A model generated the notes under the pieces. It was not told the origin of the DNA, searched no databases, and saw only the letters and a list, made by a program, of their open reading frames with translations. A program made the position numbers and the translations under genes. 64,000 nt of DNA from Spirosoma sp. 48-14 (lineage in GTDB: Bacteria; Bacteroidota; Bacteroidia; Cytophagales; Spirosomataceae): the NCBI RefSeq assembly GCF_001898575.1, contig NZ_MKUD01000063.1:183929-247928 (forward strand). Direction: 5' to 3'. Below, in pieces: positions 52,909 through 61,234 of this stretch (the first letter of the stretch is position 1; each line of letters begins with the position of its first letter).

Positions 52909-53835
52909 ATGACCGAATCACTCAGCCACCAACTCGCCCAGCTCGAACAGAAGTTCGCGGCCATGGGGCAGGATATGACCTCCTACCTCGAAGGACTGCT
53001 ACAAGCCGACTACCTGACCTACTGGGATTATATTCATCTCGAAACGCTGCTGTCGTTACAGAATCCCAAAACGGCTTATCCCGATGAGTTGATTTTTGTC
53101 ACCTATCATCAGATCACGGAATTATACTTCAAGCTCGTCCGGCACGAAATTGCCCAGATTGCCCATGCCGAGCCCTTAACAACCGCCTTCTTCACGGCCC
53201 GAATGCAGCGTGTCAATCGGTATTTCAAGCTGCTCGAAGAGTCGTTTGAGGTGATGATTATGGGCATGGAGCGCGAACAGTTCCTGAAATTTCGGATGGC
53301 ACTCCTTCCGTCCAGTGGCTTTCAGTCAGTGCAGTTTCGCGAAATTGAAATCGTTTCAACTGACTTTCGGAATTTATTGGTATCAGCTCCCGAAGACCCG
53401 GCTTACGTGAGCGACCTGTATGAGTATCTGTATTGGAAACTCGGTGCCACCGAACTGGCTACGCAGCAAAAAACGCTGACACTCCGGCAGTTTGACCAGC
53501 ACTATAAAGCCAGCCTGATCCGACTGGCCGAAGACTACGAAGCCAAAAACCTGAACCATCGATTTCTCCACTTGGCGTCGTCCGGACAGGCTTCGGACGA
53601 GTTGATCAATGTTCTACGGGAGTACGACTGGCGGGTAAATATTCGCTGGAAGCTGGCGCATCTGCGGTCAGCAGTACAGTACCTGCACAAAGAGCCGGAA
53701 GACATCAAAGCAACGGGCGGCACCAACTGGCAAACCTACCTGCCCCCTGTTCAACAGCAACGCGTATTCTTCCCGTCATTATGGTCAGCAGAGGAGTTAC
53801 ATAAGTGGGGCCGCTCGGCAGAGTTGCCTGTCTAA
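52909..53835 (+). CDS. kynA: Tryptophan 2,3-dioxygenase
   Basis: 308 residues. LTYWDYIHLETLLSLQNP and DELIFVTYHQITELYFKLVR near the N-terminus are the TDO hallmarks (substrate-binding residues). IRWKLAHLRSAVQYL holds the axial haem His, and TGGTNWQTYL matches the TGGS loop. It opens the indole ring of tryptophan to give N-formylkynurenine, first step of the kynurenine pathway. The other pathway genes are not in the window. Confidence 0.93.
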   Translation: MTESLSHQLAQLEQKFAAMGQDMTSYLEGLLQADYLTYWDYIHLETLLSLQNPKTAYPDELIFVTYHQITELYFKLVRHEIAQIAHAEPLTTAFFTARMQRVNRYFKLLEESFEVMIMGMEREQFLKFRMALLPSSGFQSVQFREIEIVSTDFRNLLVSAPEDPAYVSDLYEYLYWKLGATELATQQKTLTLRQFDQHYKASLIRLAEDYEAKNLNHRFLHLASSGQASDELINVLREYDWRVNIRWKLAHLRSAVQYLHKEPEDIKATGGTNWQTYLPPVQQQRVFFPSLWSAEELHKWGRSAELPV

Positions 53836-53896
53836 AGTAGCTGGAAGTAGCAGTTTTCAAGGTTTAAAGTCCATTTAATCAACATAAACCAGTTTT

Positions 53897-53912
53897 TTTA
53901 GACTCGTCTAAA
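53897..53912. promoter_or_regulatory. Palindromic operator TTTAGACtcGTCTAAA
   Basis: TTTAGAC and GTCTAAA arms, 7 bp perfect, separated by TC. It overlaps the -33 region of the promoter at 53933. The same half site occurs before the imelysin cluster (3905). DtxR-type metal repressors bind palindromes of this form; assignment is inference. Confidence 0.6.
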
Positions 53913-53932
53913 CCTTATTGACAAAGCACGTG

Positions 53933-53940
53933 TATATTTG
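53933..53940 (+). promoter_or_regulatory. -7 promoter element of the 53969-57008 operon
   Basis: TATATTTG, an exact TAnnTTTG, 28 nt before ATG 53969. The spacing to the start equals that of the imelysin-cluster promoter (28 nt). Confidence 0.65.
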
Positions 53941-53968
53941 TTCTGGACACACTGATTACCAGTAGTTA

Positions 53969-54337
53969 ATGCTCAATCGGCTCCATACGCATCGCTTACA
54001 CGTCGCCCGTATTCTGCTTGGCCTGTTTCTGGCCATGTGGTTTAATGGCGTTGTGTTTCGCCACGCGCACCGACTGAACGATGGTCGGCTGATTGTTCAC
54101 GCTCACCCCTACTGGCCATTTGGCAAAGGGCCGATACTGCCTAACACGCATACGGCTCAGGAGATTTTACTGCTCGATCTGGCGGCCAACCTGCCTATAG
54201 TCATCAGCAGTTTCTTTGCCTTTCTGTTTCTTCTGCGAACGCGTCTGCACTCGACTTTTCTGTTTACCAGCCGACCGTTCCACGTCTATTTCCTTTTCTA
54301 TTGCTTCTCGCATCGAGGCCCTCCCGTTGTTCGGTAA
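53969..54337 (+). CDS. Small membrane protein with His motifs, receptor-associated
   Basis: 122 residues. TM helix about 12-32, then RHAHRLNDGRLIVHAHPYWP, a His-rich loop (His around 32-46), THTAQE, and a second hydrophobic segment about 70-90. Proteins with this HAHP loop recur directly before TonB receptors in Bacteroidota; function unknown, perhaps metal or haem handling. First gene of the operon with the receptor at 54534. Confidence 0.62.
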   Translation: MLNRLHTHRLHVARILLGLFLAMWFNGVVFRHAHRLNDGRLIVHAHPYWPFGKGPILPNTHTAQEILLLDLAANLPIVISSFFAFLFLLRTRLHSTFLFTSRPFHVYFLFYCFSHRGPPVVR

Positions 54338-54533
54338 CTTCCTGATCCATAGCCGCTACTGATATCAAAATCAGTACATCGCTATGCAGTTTACTGGCCT
54401 ATTTGCTCCCCGGCTTTGGGAGGAAATTCGGACGTTAACCGATGGTATCGGCTCGATACGTCAGTTTTTCTGATTCCTCTGTCGTGTGTTCGTGAGCAGG
54501 GCTGGATTACTCAACCAAACGACATCCTCCTGA

Positions 54534-57008
54534 ATGAAAGCATGTTTCCTATTGCTCCTGCTCGGATTTACCGAGGGGTTACTTTACGCGCAACCCACGC
54601 CCACCCGACAGATTCGCGGCTCTGTCACCGATGCCGATAATCATAAACCAATTCCGTTCGGCACTATCACGCTAATCGGACAAAACAAAGGAGCCATTAC
54701 CGATGCTCGTGGCCAGTTTTCGCTATCCATAAAAGCGGATACCCTGGCGCACGACCTCGTTATCTCATGCGTGGGCTACAAGTCGGACACTATCACGGTT
54801 ACACCCGGAACCGATATGTACACAGCCACACTATTATCCGTTGTCAACTCACTGAACGAAGTGGTGGTAACGGGGGTAACGCGTGGCACATTGCTCCGGC
54901 AAAATCCGGTGGCAATTCTGGCTATTTCGCACCGGGCTATCGAAGGAACGGCCAGCAGCAATATCATTGATGTACTGGTTAAAAATGCCCCCGGTCTGAA
55001 TGCCGTCAAAACGGGGCCTAATATCTCCAAGCCGTTCATCAGGGGGTTAGGCTACAACCGGGTGCTGACACTCTACGATGGCGTTCGGCAGGAAGGCCAG
55101 CAATGGGGGGATGAACACGGTATTGAAGTCGACAATTACAACATTGAACGGGCCGAAGTGATCAAAGGGCCAGCCAGCCTCATGTACGGTTCCGATGCGC
55201 TGGCCGGGGTGGTCAGTATGATGCCAGTGTATCCGAAAGATACGGAGGGTAAGCTTAAGGTCGGCTTTGTTACCGAATATCAATCCAACAATCGGCTCCT
55301 GGGCGAATCGATCAGTCTGGCATCGGGTGGATCGCGCTGGGCCTGGAACTTCCGGGGGTCTATCCGGGCTGCCACCAATTACCAGAATAAAATCGACGGG
55401 CGAGTGTACAATACGGGCTTTTCGGAACGTACCCTGACAACCATGGTAGGCTACACAGGGCATCAGGGCTATTCCCGCTTTGGAGCCTCGCTATACGACA
55501 ATCTACAGGGCATACCCGATGGTAGCCGCGATTCGCTGACTCGTCAGTTTACCAAACAGATTTTTGAACCCGATCAGGATGATATTCAGCGTCGCCCTAT
55601 TGTTCCGGCCAGCGAGTTGACTTCGTACCACCTCAGTCCATTGCATCAGCATATCCAGCATTATCGGTTGCACACCAACAACCACTATCAGGTTGGGAAT
55701 GGCGAGATCGATGCACTGCTGGCTTTTCAACAGAATGTTCGACGCGAATACAGCCACCCTACCCAGGTTGATCAGCCCAGTTTATACGTACGGCTCAACA
55801 CCATCAATTACGGTCTGCGGTACAATCTGCCCAATATGGGCCAGCTAGCAACTACGCTGGGGGTGAATGGCATGTATCAGGCCAACAAAAACAAGAATGG
55901 AACGGCCTTCCCGATACCGGATTACCACCTGTTTGACTTTGGTACGTTTGTTTTCCTGAAATGGCAGGCGGATAAATTAACCCTAAGCGGGGGGCTACGC
56001 TACGATAACCGACGCTTAACGGGCGACGATTTTTACGTTCGTAATAACCCACGAACCGGGTTCGATGAGCACGTGTCTCTTCCCGATACAACTGGGGCCA
56101 CGTTGCAATACCCTCAGTTGAAACAGTCGTTTACGGGGATTTCGGCAAGCCTGGGGCTAACCTATGAGTTTTCGGATAAAGTCGCGCTGAAAGCAAACAT
56201 TGCCCGTGGGTACCGTGCGCCCAGCATTACTGAAATTGCCTCGAACGGGCTAGACCCCGGTGCGCACATCGTGTACATCGGCAACCGGAACTTCCAGCCG
56301 GAGTTTAGTATTCAGGAAGACATTGGCCTGACCGCTACGTACCCGGATGTCAACTTCGGCGTCAGCGTTTTTAACAATTTCATTCTGAACTACATCTCGC
56401 TGGCGCAACTGGTGGATGACAAAGGCGAGCCCGTTGTGATTGTACCAGGCAACAAAACGTTTCAGTACCAGCAATCGTCGGCCCAGCTTTACGGCTTCGA
56501 AACCCAGTTTAGCCTCCATCCCACTACCTGGAAGGGCTTTACCTTCGATAATACCATTGCTGTCGTTTACGGCTATAACCGGGGTTCGCGCTATACGGAT
56601 GCGGGTGTACAGGGCGAGTACCTGCCGTTTATCCCTCCCCTGCGCATTTCGACGGGTTTCAGTCAGCAATTGCCCATCAAACGGGGATGGTTATCCGATG
56701 TTACGGTTAAAGCGGATGTTGATTATAACGCCCGTCAGGATCGATACCTGGGCCTGAACGACACCGAAACGCCAACCGACGGCTACACGCTGGTGAATCT
56801 CGGTCTGGACAGCCAGATTCACATTGGGCGCGACCGACCAGCTTTGCGCTTTTTGTTTCAGATCAACAACCTGTTCGATACGGCTTACCAGTCGAACCTG
56901 AGCCGATTGAAGTATTTCGAGTATTTCACCCAATCGCCCAACGGCCGTCTGGGCATGTATGGCATGGGCCGGAACATCTGCCTGAAGCTGACGATTCCGT
57001 TTAATTAG
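54534..57008 (+). CDS. TonB-dependent receptor (iron/haem-type context)
   Basis: 824 residues. Signal peptide 1-19 (MKACFLLLLLGFTEGLLYAQ), regulatory-like domain about 25-105, plug with GLGYNRVLTLYDGVRQEG and RAEVIKGPASLMYGSDALAG, barrel with the conserved YRAPSITEIASNG segment, and end RNICLKLTIPFN. The operon carries a candidate metal-repressor palindrome, so an iron or haem substrate is likely. The 196 bp between 54338 and 54533 hold no clear gene. Confidence 0.9.
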   Translation: MKACFLLLLLGFTEGLLYAQPTPTRQIRGSVTDADNHKPIPFGTITLIGQNKGAITDARGQFSLSIKADTLAHDLVISCVGYKSDTITVTPGTDMYTATLLSVVNSLNEVVVTGVTRGTLLRQNPVAILAISHRAIEGTASSNIIDVLVKNAPGLNAVKTGPNISKPFIRGLGYNRVLTLYDGVRQEGQQWGDEHGIEVDNYNIERAEVIKGPASLMYGSDALAGVVSMMPVYPKDTEGKLKVGFVTEYQSNNRLLGESISLASGGSRWAWNFRGSIRAATNYQNKIDGRVYNTGFSERTLTTMVGYTGHQGYSRFGASLYDNLQGIPDGSRDSLTRQFTKQIFEPDQDDIQRRPIVPASELTSYHLSPLHQHIQHYRLHTNNHYQVGNGEIDALLAFQQNVRREYSHPTQVDQPSLYVRLNTINYGLRYNLPNMGQLATTLGVNGMYQANKNKNGTAFPIPDYHLFDFGTFVFLKWQADKLTLSGGLRYDNRRLTGDDFYVRNNPRTGFDEHVSLPDTTGATLQYPQLKQSFTGISASLGLTYEFSDKVALKANIARGYRAPSITEIASNGLDPGAHIVYIGNRNFQPEFSIQEDIGLTATYPDVNFGVSVFNNFILNYISLAQLVDDKGEPVVIVPGNKTFQYQQSSAQLYGFETQFSLHPTTWKGFTFDNTIAVVYGYNRGSRYTDAGVQGEYLPFIPPLRISTGFSQQLPIKRGWLSDVTVKADVDYNARQDRYLGLNDTETPTDGYTLVNLGLDSQIHIGRDRPALRFLFQINNLFDTAYQSNLSRLKYFEYFTQSPNGRLGMYGMGRNICLKLTIPFN

Positions 57009-57121
57009 AAACTGGGATTACGCTGATTTATAGGTAATCTGATTTTGTCAAAGTGCTTAGTTGAAGCGAATCCTGTAAAACAAAATCTGTTTTAATCCAT
57101 GAATCAGTGTAATCCCGGTTT
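57009..57121. terminator. Long inverted repeat between convergent genes
   Basis: The stretch at 57009-57028 (AAACTGGGATTACGCTGATT) pairs with 57102-57121 at 18 of 20 positions. It spans the whole convergent gap and includes the stop region of the YdeI-like gene. It probably acts as a bidirectional terminator or is a mobile repeat unit. Confidence 0.6.
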
Positions 57122-57643
57122 AAAATACCGGATCATTTCACCGTAATTCATTTTCATGGCGAGTCCGGTGATGGCCTGGGTGAGTCGTTTGGTTCGGGTT
57201 TCGATGGTTTTAGCGTCTTCAATCCAGTTTGAGAAATAGGTCTGATGACTCCGGCTGAGTGTTTGAAAATGCGCTTTCGCGACGGGATCATCTTCCAGAC
57301 AGTCGAGTAAGTCAGCGGAGATCGGTATGGGGTCGGTGTCCACTTCGAGGGTTACGCATATAGATTGCCCTTCGTCTTCTTTCCCCATTCCCCGGCGCAT
57401 GGATGCATTGATGGGCATCATAAAACCACCCTCCAGCCCATCCAGACGCGCAGCACTTTTCCCCATGGGTAACAACGCAATTTGTTTGATCGGGTAGCTG
57501 TCCAGCGTTCCTTTCACCCGAAAGCTGTTTTTTTGACCGGGCTTCAATTCATCAGAAACGGCGATGGGAATTTCGATATATGTCCAGCGGGTCTTATCGC
57601 CTTTCTCGCCAAATTTTTGCAGGATAGTGGTAAAGGTGGGCAT
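57104..57643 (-). CDS. YdeI/OmpD-associated protein with DUF1905 domain
   Basis: 179 residues. N-terminal DUF1905 (TRWTYIEIPIAVSDELKPGQ, then FRVKGTLDSYPIKQIALLPMG), C-terminal YdeI-like helical part (ARLSR-type SRSHQTYFSNWIEDAKTIET followed by R-x2-R). Family members are linked to peptide/bacteriocin tolerance in some bacteria. It lies downstream of the WYL regulator on the same strand (56-bp gap) and may be co-transcribed with it. Confidence 0.85.
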   Translation of the reverse strand: MPTFTTILQKFGEKGDKTRWTYIEIPIAVSDELKPGQKNSFRVKGTLDSYPIKQIALLPMGKSAARLDGLEGGFMMPINASMRRGMGKEDEGQSICVTLEVDTDPIPISADLLDCLEDDPVAKAHFQTLSRSHQTYFSNWIEDAKTIETRTKRLTQAITGLAMKMNYGEMIRYFKPGLH

Positions 57644-57699
57644 AAATGATCTGAGGCTAAATAGAACGCTGATGATTATGACTAGTTAGGATCTGTGTT

Positions 57700-58776
57700 C
57701 TATTTTTTATAATTCGCTAGCGTGGCTTCCAGCGATGTTTTCATTTCCTGAACCAAACTTTCCGGTTGCAGAACGGTCAGGTGTTCGCCATAGCTGCGCA
57801 GGTGCATAAGCAAATCACGGTTGGGTGCCAGCCGTAACCGAACAACGCATTCGGTTTCTGTATCGCTTAGCACTTCCTGCGTCTGATGGATCGGTTTGGC
57901 TTTCACGTATCGTCCGAACAACGGACTGAACGACAGCACGATCTCTTCCACCGGACCGTGACTATCCGTAATGCCATAGATATGTTCGAACAGTTCGCTC
58001 ACACTGGCTAACACAGCTGGGGGAACATCGCAGGGATCGTCCAGCAGTTCGAGTTCGCTCATGCGGTCGAGGGCAAAGGTTTTTTCGCGTCCGCTGGCAG
58101 CATCGTAGCCAATCACATACCAGCTATCGGCCACTTCGCGCAGCAGGATTGGGTGCAGAATCCGCAGCTTAGGGCGTTCGGGCACTACAAGACTGGTTTC
58201 TTTACGAGCGTTTGGTCTCGCCTTTCGCTGTGCCTGACTGGTCATCGACACCGCTTCTTCATGCTTGAGATACCGAAAAGCCACCTGCCGATTCTGGTTA
58301 ACGGCCCGGATCAACACAGGTACATACTGCCGATTCCCACCCAGAATTTTCTCTTCGACATACACCACCCGGCGTGTAGGCGCATCCGTTTTCACCTCAC
58401 GAATAATGTCCAGACTCTGCCGAACTCGTTGCAGCGCATTGTCCAGTTCATCGGCTACGGAGGCTCCCTGTGTAGCAGCCAGCACTTCGCGCGCCTGTTC
58501 CAGTGCATCCATATCATCGGGCGTAAGCATCAGGCTCAGCAACCGGAACTGCGGATCGGTATAGTAATACCCGTTCAGCCGTTTATCGTAGGCAATGGGC
58601 GCGTCGTGATCTTCGCGCATCCGCTGGATGTCTTTTTCGAGCGACGAAATAGACCGGATTCCGCATTTATCCTGACAAAGCTCAAAGAGCTTCTGTTTCG
58701 AATACCGCCGAGGATAGCGGCTAATAATCTCGTCGATGAGTCGGTACCGCTGGAAAGCCGAGCGTGTGATGGGCAT
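57700..58776 (-). CDS. WYL-domain transcriptional regulator (YafY-like)
   Basis: 358 residues. N-terminal winged helix about 1-80 (RYPRRYSKQKLFELCQDKCG, then SSLEKDIQRMRED), WYL domain about 150-240 (AVNQNRQVAFRYLKHEE, HPILLREVADSWYVIGYDAA, where the family name residues W-Y-L appear as W-Y-V), and WCX C-terminal extension about 270-355. WYL regulators bind nucleotides or nucleic acid and control DNA-damage or defence loci. It is divergent from the PARP module, and the shared operator lies in the intergenic region. Confidence 0.92.
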   Translation of the reverse strand: MPITRSAFQRYRLIDEIISRYPRRYSKQKLFELCQDKCGIRSISSLEKDIQRMREDHDAPIAYDKRLNGYYYTDPQFRLLSLMLTPDDMDALEQAREVLAATQGASVADELDNALQRVRQSLDIIREVKTDAPTRRVVYVEEKILGGNRQYVPVLIRAVNQNRQVAFRYLKHEEAVSMTSQAQRKARPNARKETSLVVPERPKLRILHPILLREVADSWYVIGYDAASGREKTFALDRMSELELLDDPCDVPPAVLASVSELFEHIYGITDSHGPVEEIVLSFSPLFGRYVKAKPIHQTQEVLSDTETECVVRLRLAPNRDLLMHLRSYGEHLTVLQPESLVQEMKTSLEATLANYKK

Positions 58777-58796
58777 ACGAGTAAAGGGCTAAGAGC

Positions 58797-58850
58797 AGGG
58801 AGCCAGGGGCTGGGAGAGGAGAACACACTACTTTTACCTCCTGGCTCCCT
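58797..58850. repeat. Inverted repeat in the divergent WYL/PARP-module region
   Basis: AGGGAGCCAGG (58797-58807) and CCTGGCTCCCT (58840-58850), 11 bp perfect with a 32-nt loop. It lies in the leader of the WYL gene. Similar purine-rich GGGAG strings occur at 61120-61140. Confidence 0.55.
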
Positions 58851-58895
58851 GCGCTCAGCAAAGCAATAAAAATATTTTCGAACAAAAAAGCAGAC

Positions 58896-58910
58896 CGTAA
58901 ATAGATTACG
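58896..58910. promoter_or_regulatory. Shared inverted-repeat operator, copy 1
   Basis: CGTAA-ATAGA-TTACG, flanked by AC and TT. Its first base is exactly 27 bp before the -7 element at 58923, so it covers the -33 region, where no TTTG box is present. An almost identical site with the same spacing is at 61171. Confidence 0.7.
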
Positions 58911-58922
58911 TTTTTAGGGGTA

Positions 58923-58930
58923 TATTTTTG
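58923..58930 (+). promoter_or_regulatory. -7 promoter element of the PARP module
   Basis: TATTTTTG, an exact TAnnTTTG, 24 nt before ATG 58955. No TTTG is seen at -33, consistent with activator dependence or with control through the overlapping operator. Confidence 0.65.
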
Positions 58931-58954
58931 AATCGGACATTTACTTAGACAATC

Positions 58955-59350
58955 ATGACTCATACCTCACGTCCGCGCACAGAAACCCCGGCTTACACAG
59001 CCCGCCCGTCGCTCTCGACCCGGCAATTAGTTGATCTCGAACTCGGCCTGTTTTTATTGCAGCAGGTAAATCCGACAGCGCCCCCAACTGCCCTGCCCGA
59101 TCTACTCCAACCCGACGACGAACTCCGTTCTACCCTCACACCCCGGCAGCAAAAATACCTCAATCGAGGTCGACTGCTTCTCGCGCACTTTACCAACTAC
59201 ATCCACTGGCAAACCCTGCTTCAGGCCTACGCAGCCTCCCCAGGGCATCGGTTGGCCTATGATCTAAGCCGCGACTGCAGCCATTTCTCCGAAAAAACCG
59301 TTGGCTTTTCCCGCAATCGACTGGGCGTATTGCGCAAGATGCTGGCGTAA
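58955..59350 (+). CDS. PARP-module small protein A (unrecognised family)
   Basis: 131 residues. No signal peptide or TM helix; helix-rich. It is homologous to the protein at 61235: shared DLELGLFLLQQVNPTAPP versus NVELGLYLLAELVPMAPP, DLL, TPRQQKYLNRGRLLLAHF versus SPRQHRALNQARILLAPY, then WQTLL/WLKAL, and a C-terminal LGVLRKMLA versus VGLFSKALA. I recognise no named family. First gene of the operon with the PARP gene, 157 bp upstream of it. Confidence 0.72.
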   Translation: MTHTSRPRTETPAYTARPSLSTRQLVDLELGLFLLQQVNPTAPPTALPDLLQPDDELRSTLTPRQQKYLNRGRLLLAHFTNYIHWQTLLQAYAASPGHRLAYDLSRDCSHFSEKTVGFSRNRLGVLRKMLA

Positions 59351-59360
59351 TCAGTAGGTC

Positions 59361-59492
59361 ATTCCTGGTCATTAGGTAGTCATTCGTTGTCATTTATTGC
59401 TGAGGTGCAATTGGTTTCCAACAACGAGGATATGACCATCTAATGCCCAGGAATGACACACAGCAATGGCGAGTAACGACTACTAATGACCA
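59361..59492. repeat. Imperfect 25-bp inverted repeat within the PARP operon
   Basis: The arm at 59361-59385 pairs with 59434-59458 at 22 of 25 positions, and a third related unit (ACTACTAATGACCA) follows at about 59480-59493. The gap is therefore filled by repeats of a GGTCATTAG-TAGTCATT motif in both orientations. It may terminate, attenuate or be a mobile repeat. Confidence 0.55.
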
Positions 59493-59507
59493 CTATCTAA
59501 CACGATC

Positions 59508-60866
59508 ATGATGCTGAACCAGTTGCTACAACGGGTATGGGGGACTTCTACGTCGAGCCTATCCGGTAAGACCATCCCTTTTCACCCAACCACACCAGTA
59601 CCATCTGCCGACACAACAACGCCTGATGCCACCGACGCCACCACTCCGGTTACCCGGACCGTGAAGTTGATTATGGTTACGGCCGGAAATAATAACAAAT
59701 ACTACGAAATGTGTGAGAACGATGATGGTACGTTCACTGTGCATTATGGTCGGGTGGGTGGCATACGGACTACGGTTAGTTACCCGATGGCGCATTGGGA
59801 CAAAAAATTCCGCGAGAAAGTGGCGAAAGGGTATGTAGATCAGACCCATCTCTACGCCCAGAAAAGCCTGGCAACGGATGCCAGCACCATTCCGAACCTG
59901 GCCGTCCGAACGCTGATGAGCCGTCTGCTGGACCTGGCGAATCAGTCGATTTCCCAGAACTACGTCGTAACAGCTCAGCAGGTGACGCGCAGACAGGTCG
60001 AAGCCGCCCAGCAACTGCTCGACGAACTGGCTAGCCTGTTGAAACCGGGTATGGATACGGAGGTCTATAACGCCAAACTCCTCGACCTGTTCAAGGTGAT
60101 TCCGCGCCGAATGACTCATGTAGGCCATCATCTGGTCAACGAAAAACCCCAGTCGGCCAGTGAATTACAACTTCTGCATGATCAGCTTGCAGAGGAACAA
60201 TCGACGCTGGATGTTATGCGCGGTCAGGTTGAGCTATCCCCAGAGCCCAATAGCCCGGAAGATGCACAACCCAATCTGCTTGAGTCGATGAACCTGACCG
60301 TTGAACCCATCAGCGATGAGACGATTCTGGCACATATCCGGCGCATGATGGGTGCAGATGCTGCTAAGTTCGATGCCGCCTTCAGCGTACGACATGCCGT
60401 GACCGACAAAGCTTTTGAGACTTATGTGCGTCAGCAAACAAACCGCAAAACAGTGGCGCTCTGGCACGGCAGTCGAAGCGAAAACTGGTTGTCGATTCTG
60501 AAAACGGGGTTGGTGCTGCGGCCAGCCAACGCCGTCATCACGGGTAAAATGTTTGGTTATGGCATCTACTTCGCCGACCAATTCAGCAAATCGCTCAACT
60601 ATACTTCGCTTCATGGATCCGTGTGGGCTAACGGGCGGCAACGCGAAGCGTATCTGGCTATTTACGAAGTCCATGTGGGCAATCAGTTGGAAATTACGAA
60701 GCACGAATCACAGCACATGTCGTTGGATGCCAACGCCCTGAAACGTATCGACCCGAGTTATGATTCGGTATTTGCCAAACAGGGCATCAGCCTGCAAAAG
60801 AACGAATTCATTGTCTACAACCAGGCGCAGTGTACGGTTCGGTACCTCGTCAGAATCAAGTCGTAA
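59508..60866 (+). CDS. Poly(ADP-ribose) polymerase-like protein: WGR + PARP regulatory + catalytic domains
   Basis: 452 residues. Ser/Thr/Pro-rich N-terminus 1-48; WGR domain about 50-125 (YYEMCENDDGTF, then YGRVGG replacing WGR); helical PARP regulatory domain about 130-240; catalytic ART domain about 265-452. The H-Y-E triad is complete: His320 in LWHGSR, Tyr354 in GYGIYFAD, Glu433 in KNEFIVYN. It therefore has the architecture of DNA-damage PARPs (PARP2/3-like), without zinc fingers or BRCT. It would use NAD+ to ADP-ribosylate protein or nucleic acid, probably stimulated by DNA breaks. The 82-aa gene follows with 1 nt between. Confidence 0.93.
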   Translation: MMLNQLLQRVWGTSTSSLSGKTIPFHPTTPVPSADTTTPDATDATTPVTRTVKLIMVTAGNNNKYYEMCENDDGTFTVHYGRVGGIRTTVSYPMAHWDKKFREKVAKGYVDQTHLYAQKSLATDASTIPNLAVRTLMSRLLDLANQSISQNYVVTAQQVTRRQVEAAQQLLDELASLLKPGMDTEVYNAKLLDLFKVIPRRMTHVGHHLVNEKPQSASELQLLHDQLAEEQSTLDVMRGQVELSPEPNSPEDAQPNLLESMNLTVEPISDETILAHIRRMMGADAAKFDAAFSVRHAVTDKAFETYVRQQTNRKTVALWHGSRSENWLSILKTGLVLRPANAVITGKMFGYGIYFADQFSKSLNYTSLHGSVWANGRQREAYLAIYEVHVGNQLEITKHESQHMSLDANALKRIDPSYDSVFAKQGISLQKNEFIVYNQAQCTVRYLVRIKS

Positions 60867-60867
60867 G

Positions 60868-61116
60868 ATGAAAACCAAACGCAAAAAACTCGAACCGCTG
60901 GCCATTCGATTTGCCGCTACGGCCCTCATTCTGGCCGAAGGCAGCACCACCACGCTCGACGTTAAAAACTTCCTGCGTGAGCGCGGTTACGAAGCCCGTC
61001 AGGCCGACATTTCGCAGTGGATGCTGGTCATCGGTTTATGGGAAAACTGGTCTATTCAAAGCAATGGCAAACACCGCATTTACAACTTCCCGACGTATCG
61101 ACCGTCGTTGCAATAG
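60868..61116 (+). CDS. PARP-module 82-aa protein, winged-helix-like
   Basis: 82 residues, starting 1 nt after the PARP stop, so translationally linked. The basic N-terminus MKTKRKKLEPLAIRFAATAL is followed by LDVKNFLRERGYEARQADIS, a helix-turn-helix-like pattern, and WENWSIQSNGKHRIYNF, a possible beta wing. I recognise no family. A DNA-binding or adaptor partner of the PARP is a reasonable inference. Confidence 0.62.
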   Translation: MKTKRKKLEPLAIRFAATALILAEGSTTTLDVKNFLRERGYEARQADISQWMLVIGLWENWSIQSNGKHRIYNFPTYRPSLQ

Positions 61117-61170
61117 ATAGGGAGCGGGAGAGCGGGAGGAGCGAAAAATTTTTAAAATTTTTCAGAACAA

Positions 61171-61185
61171 CGTAAAAAGATTACG
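61171..61185. promoter_or_regulatory. Shared inverted-repeat operator, copy 2
   Basis: CGTAA-AAAGA-TTACG, extended to AACGTAA/TTACGTT. It starts exactly 27 bp before the -7-like GAAATTTG at 61198, the same geometry as copy 1 at 58896. Confidence 0.7.
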
Positions 61186-61197
61186 TTCTGAGTGTGT

Positions 61198-61205
61198 GAA
61201 ATTTG
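61198..61205 (+). promoter_or_regulatory. -7-like promoter element of the second paralogue
   Basis: GAAATTTG, one mismatch to TAnnTTTG, 29 nt before ATG 61235. No TTTG at -33; the operator occupies that place. Confidence 0.5.
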
Positions 61206-61234
61206 ATTCAAGAACAGTAAACAGCAACAGACCA

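Noticed and set aside
59559..60131. 190-codon minus-strand ORF opposite the PARP gene
   Set aside because: Shadow frame; composition is not protein-like and the plus-strand PARP domains are clear.
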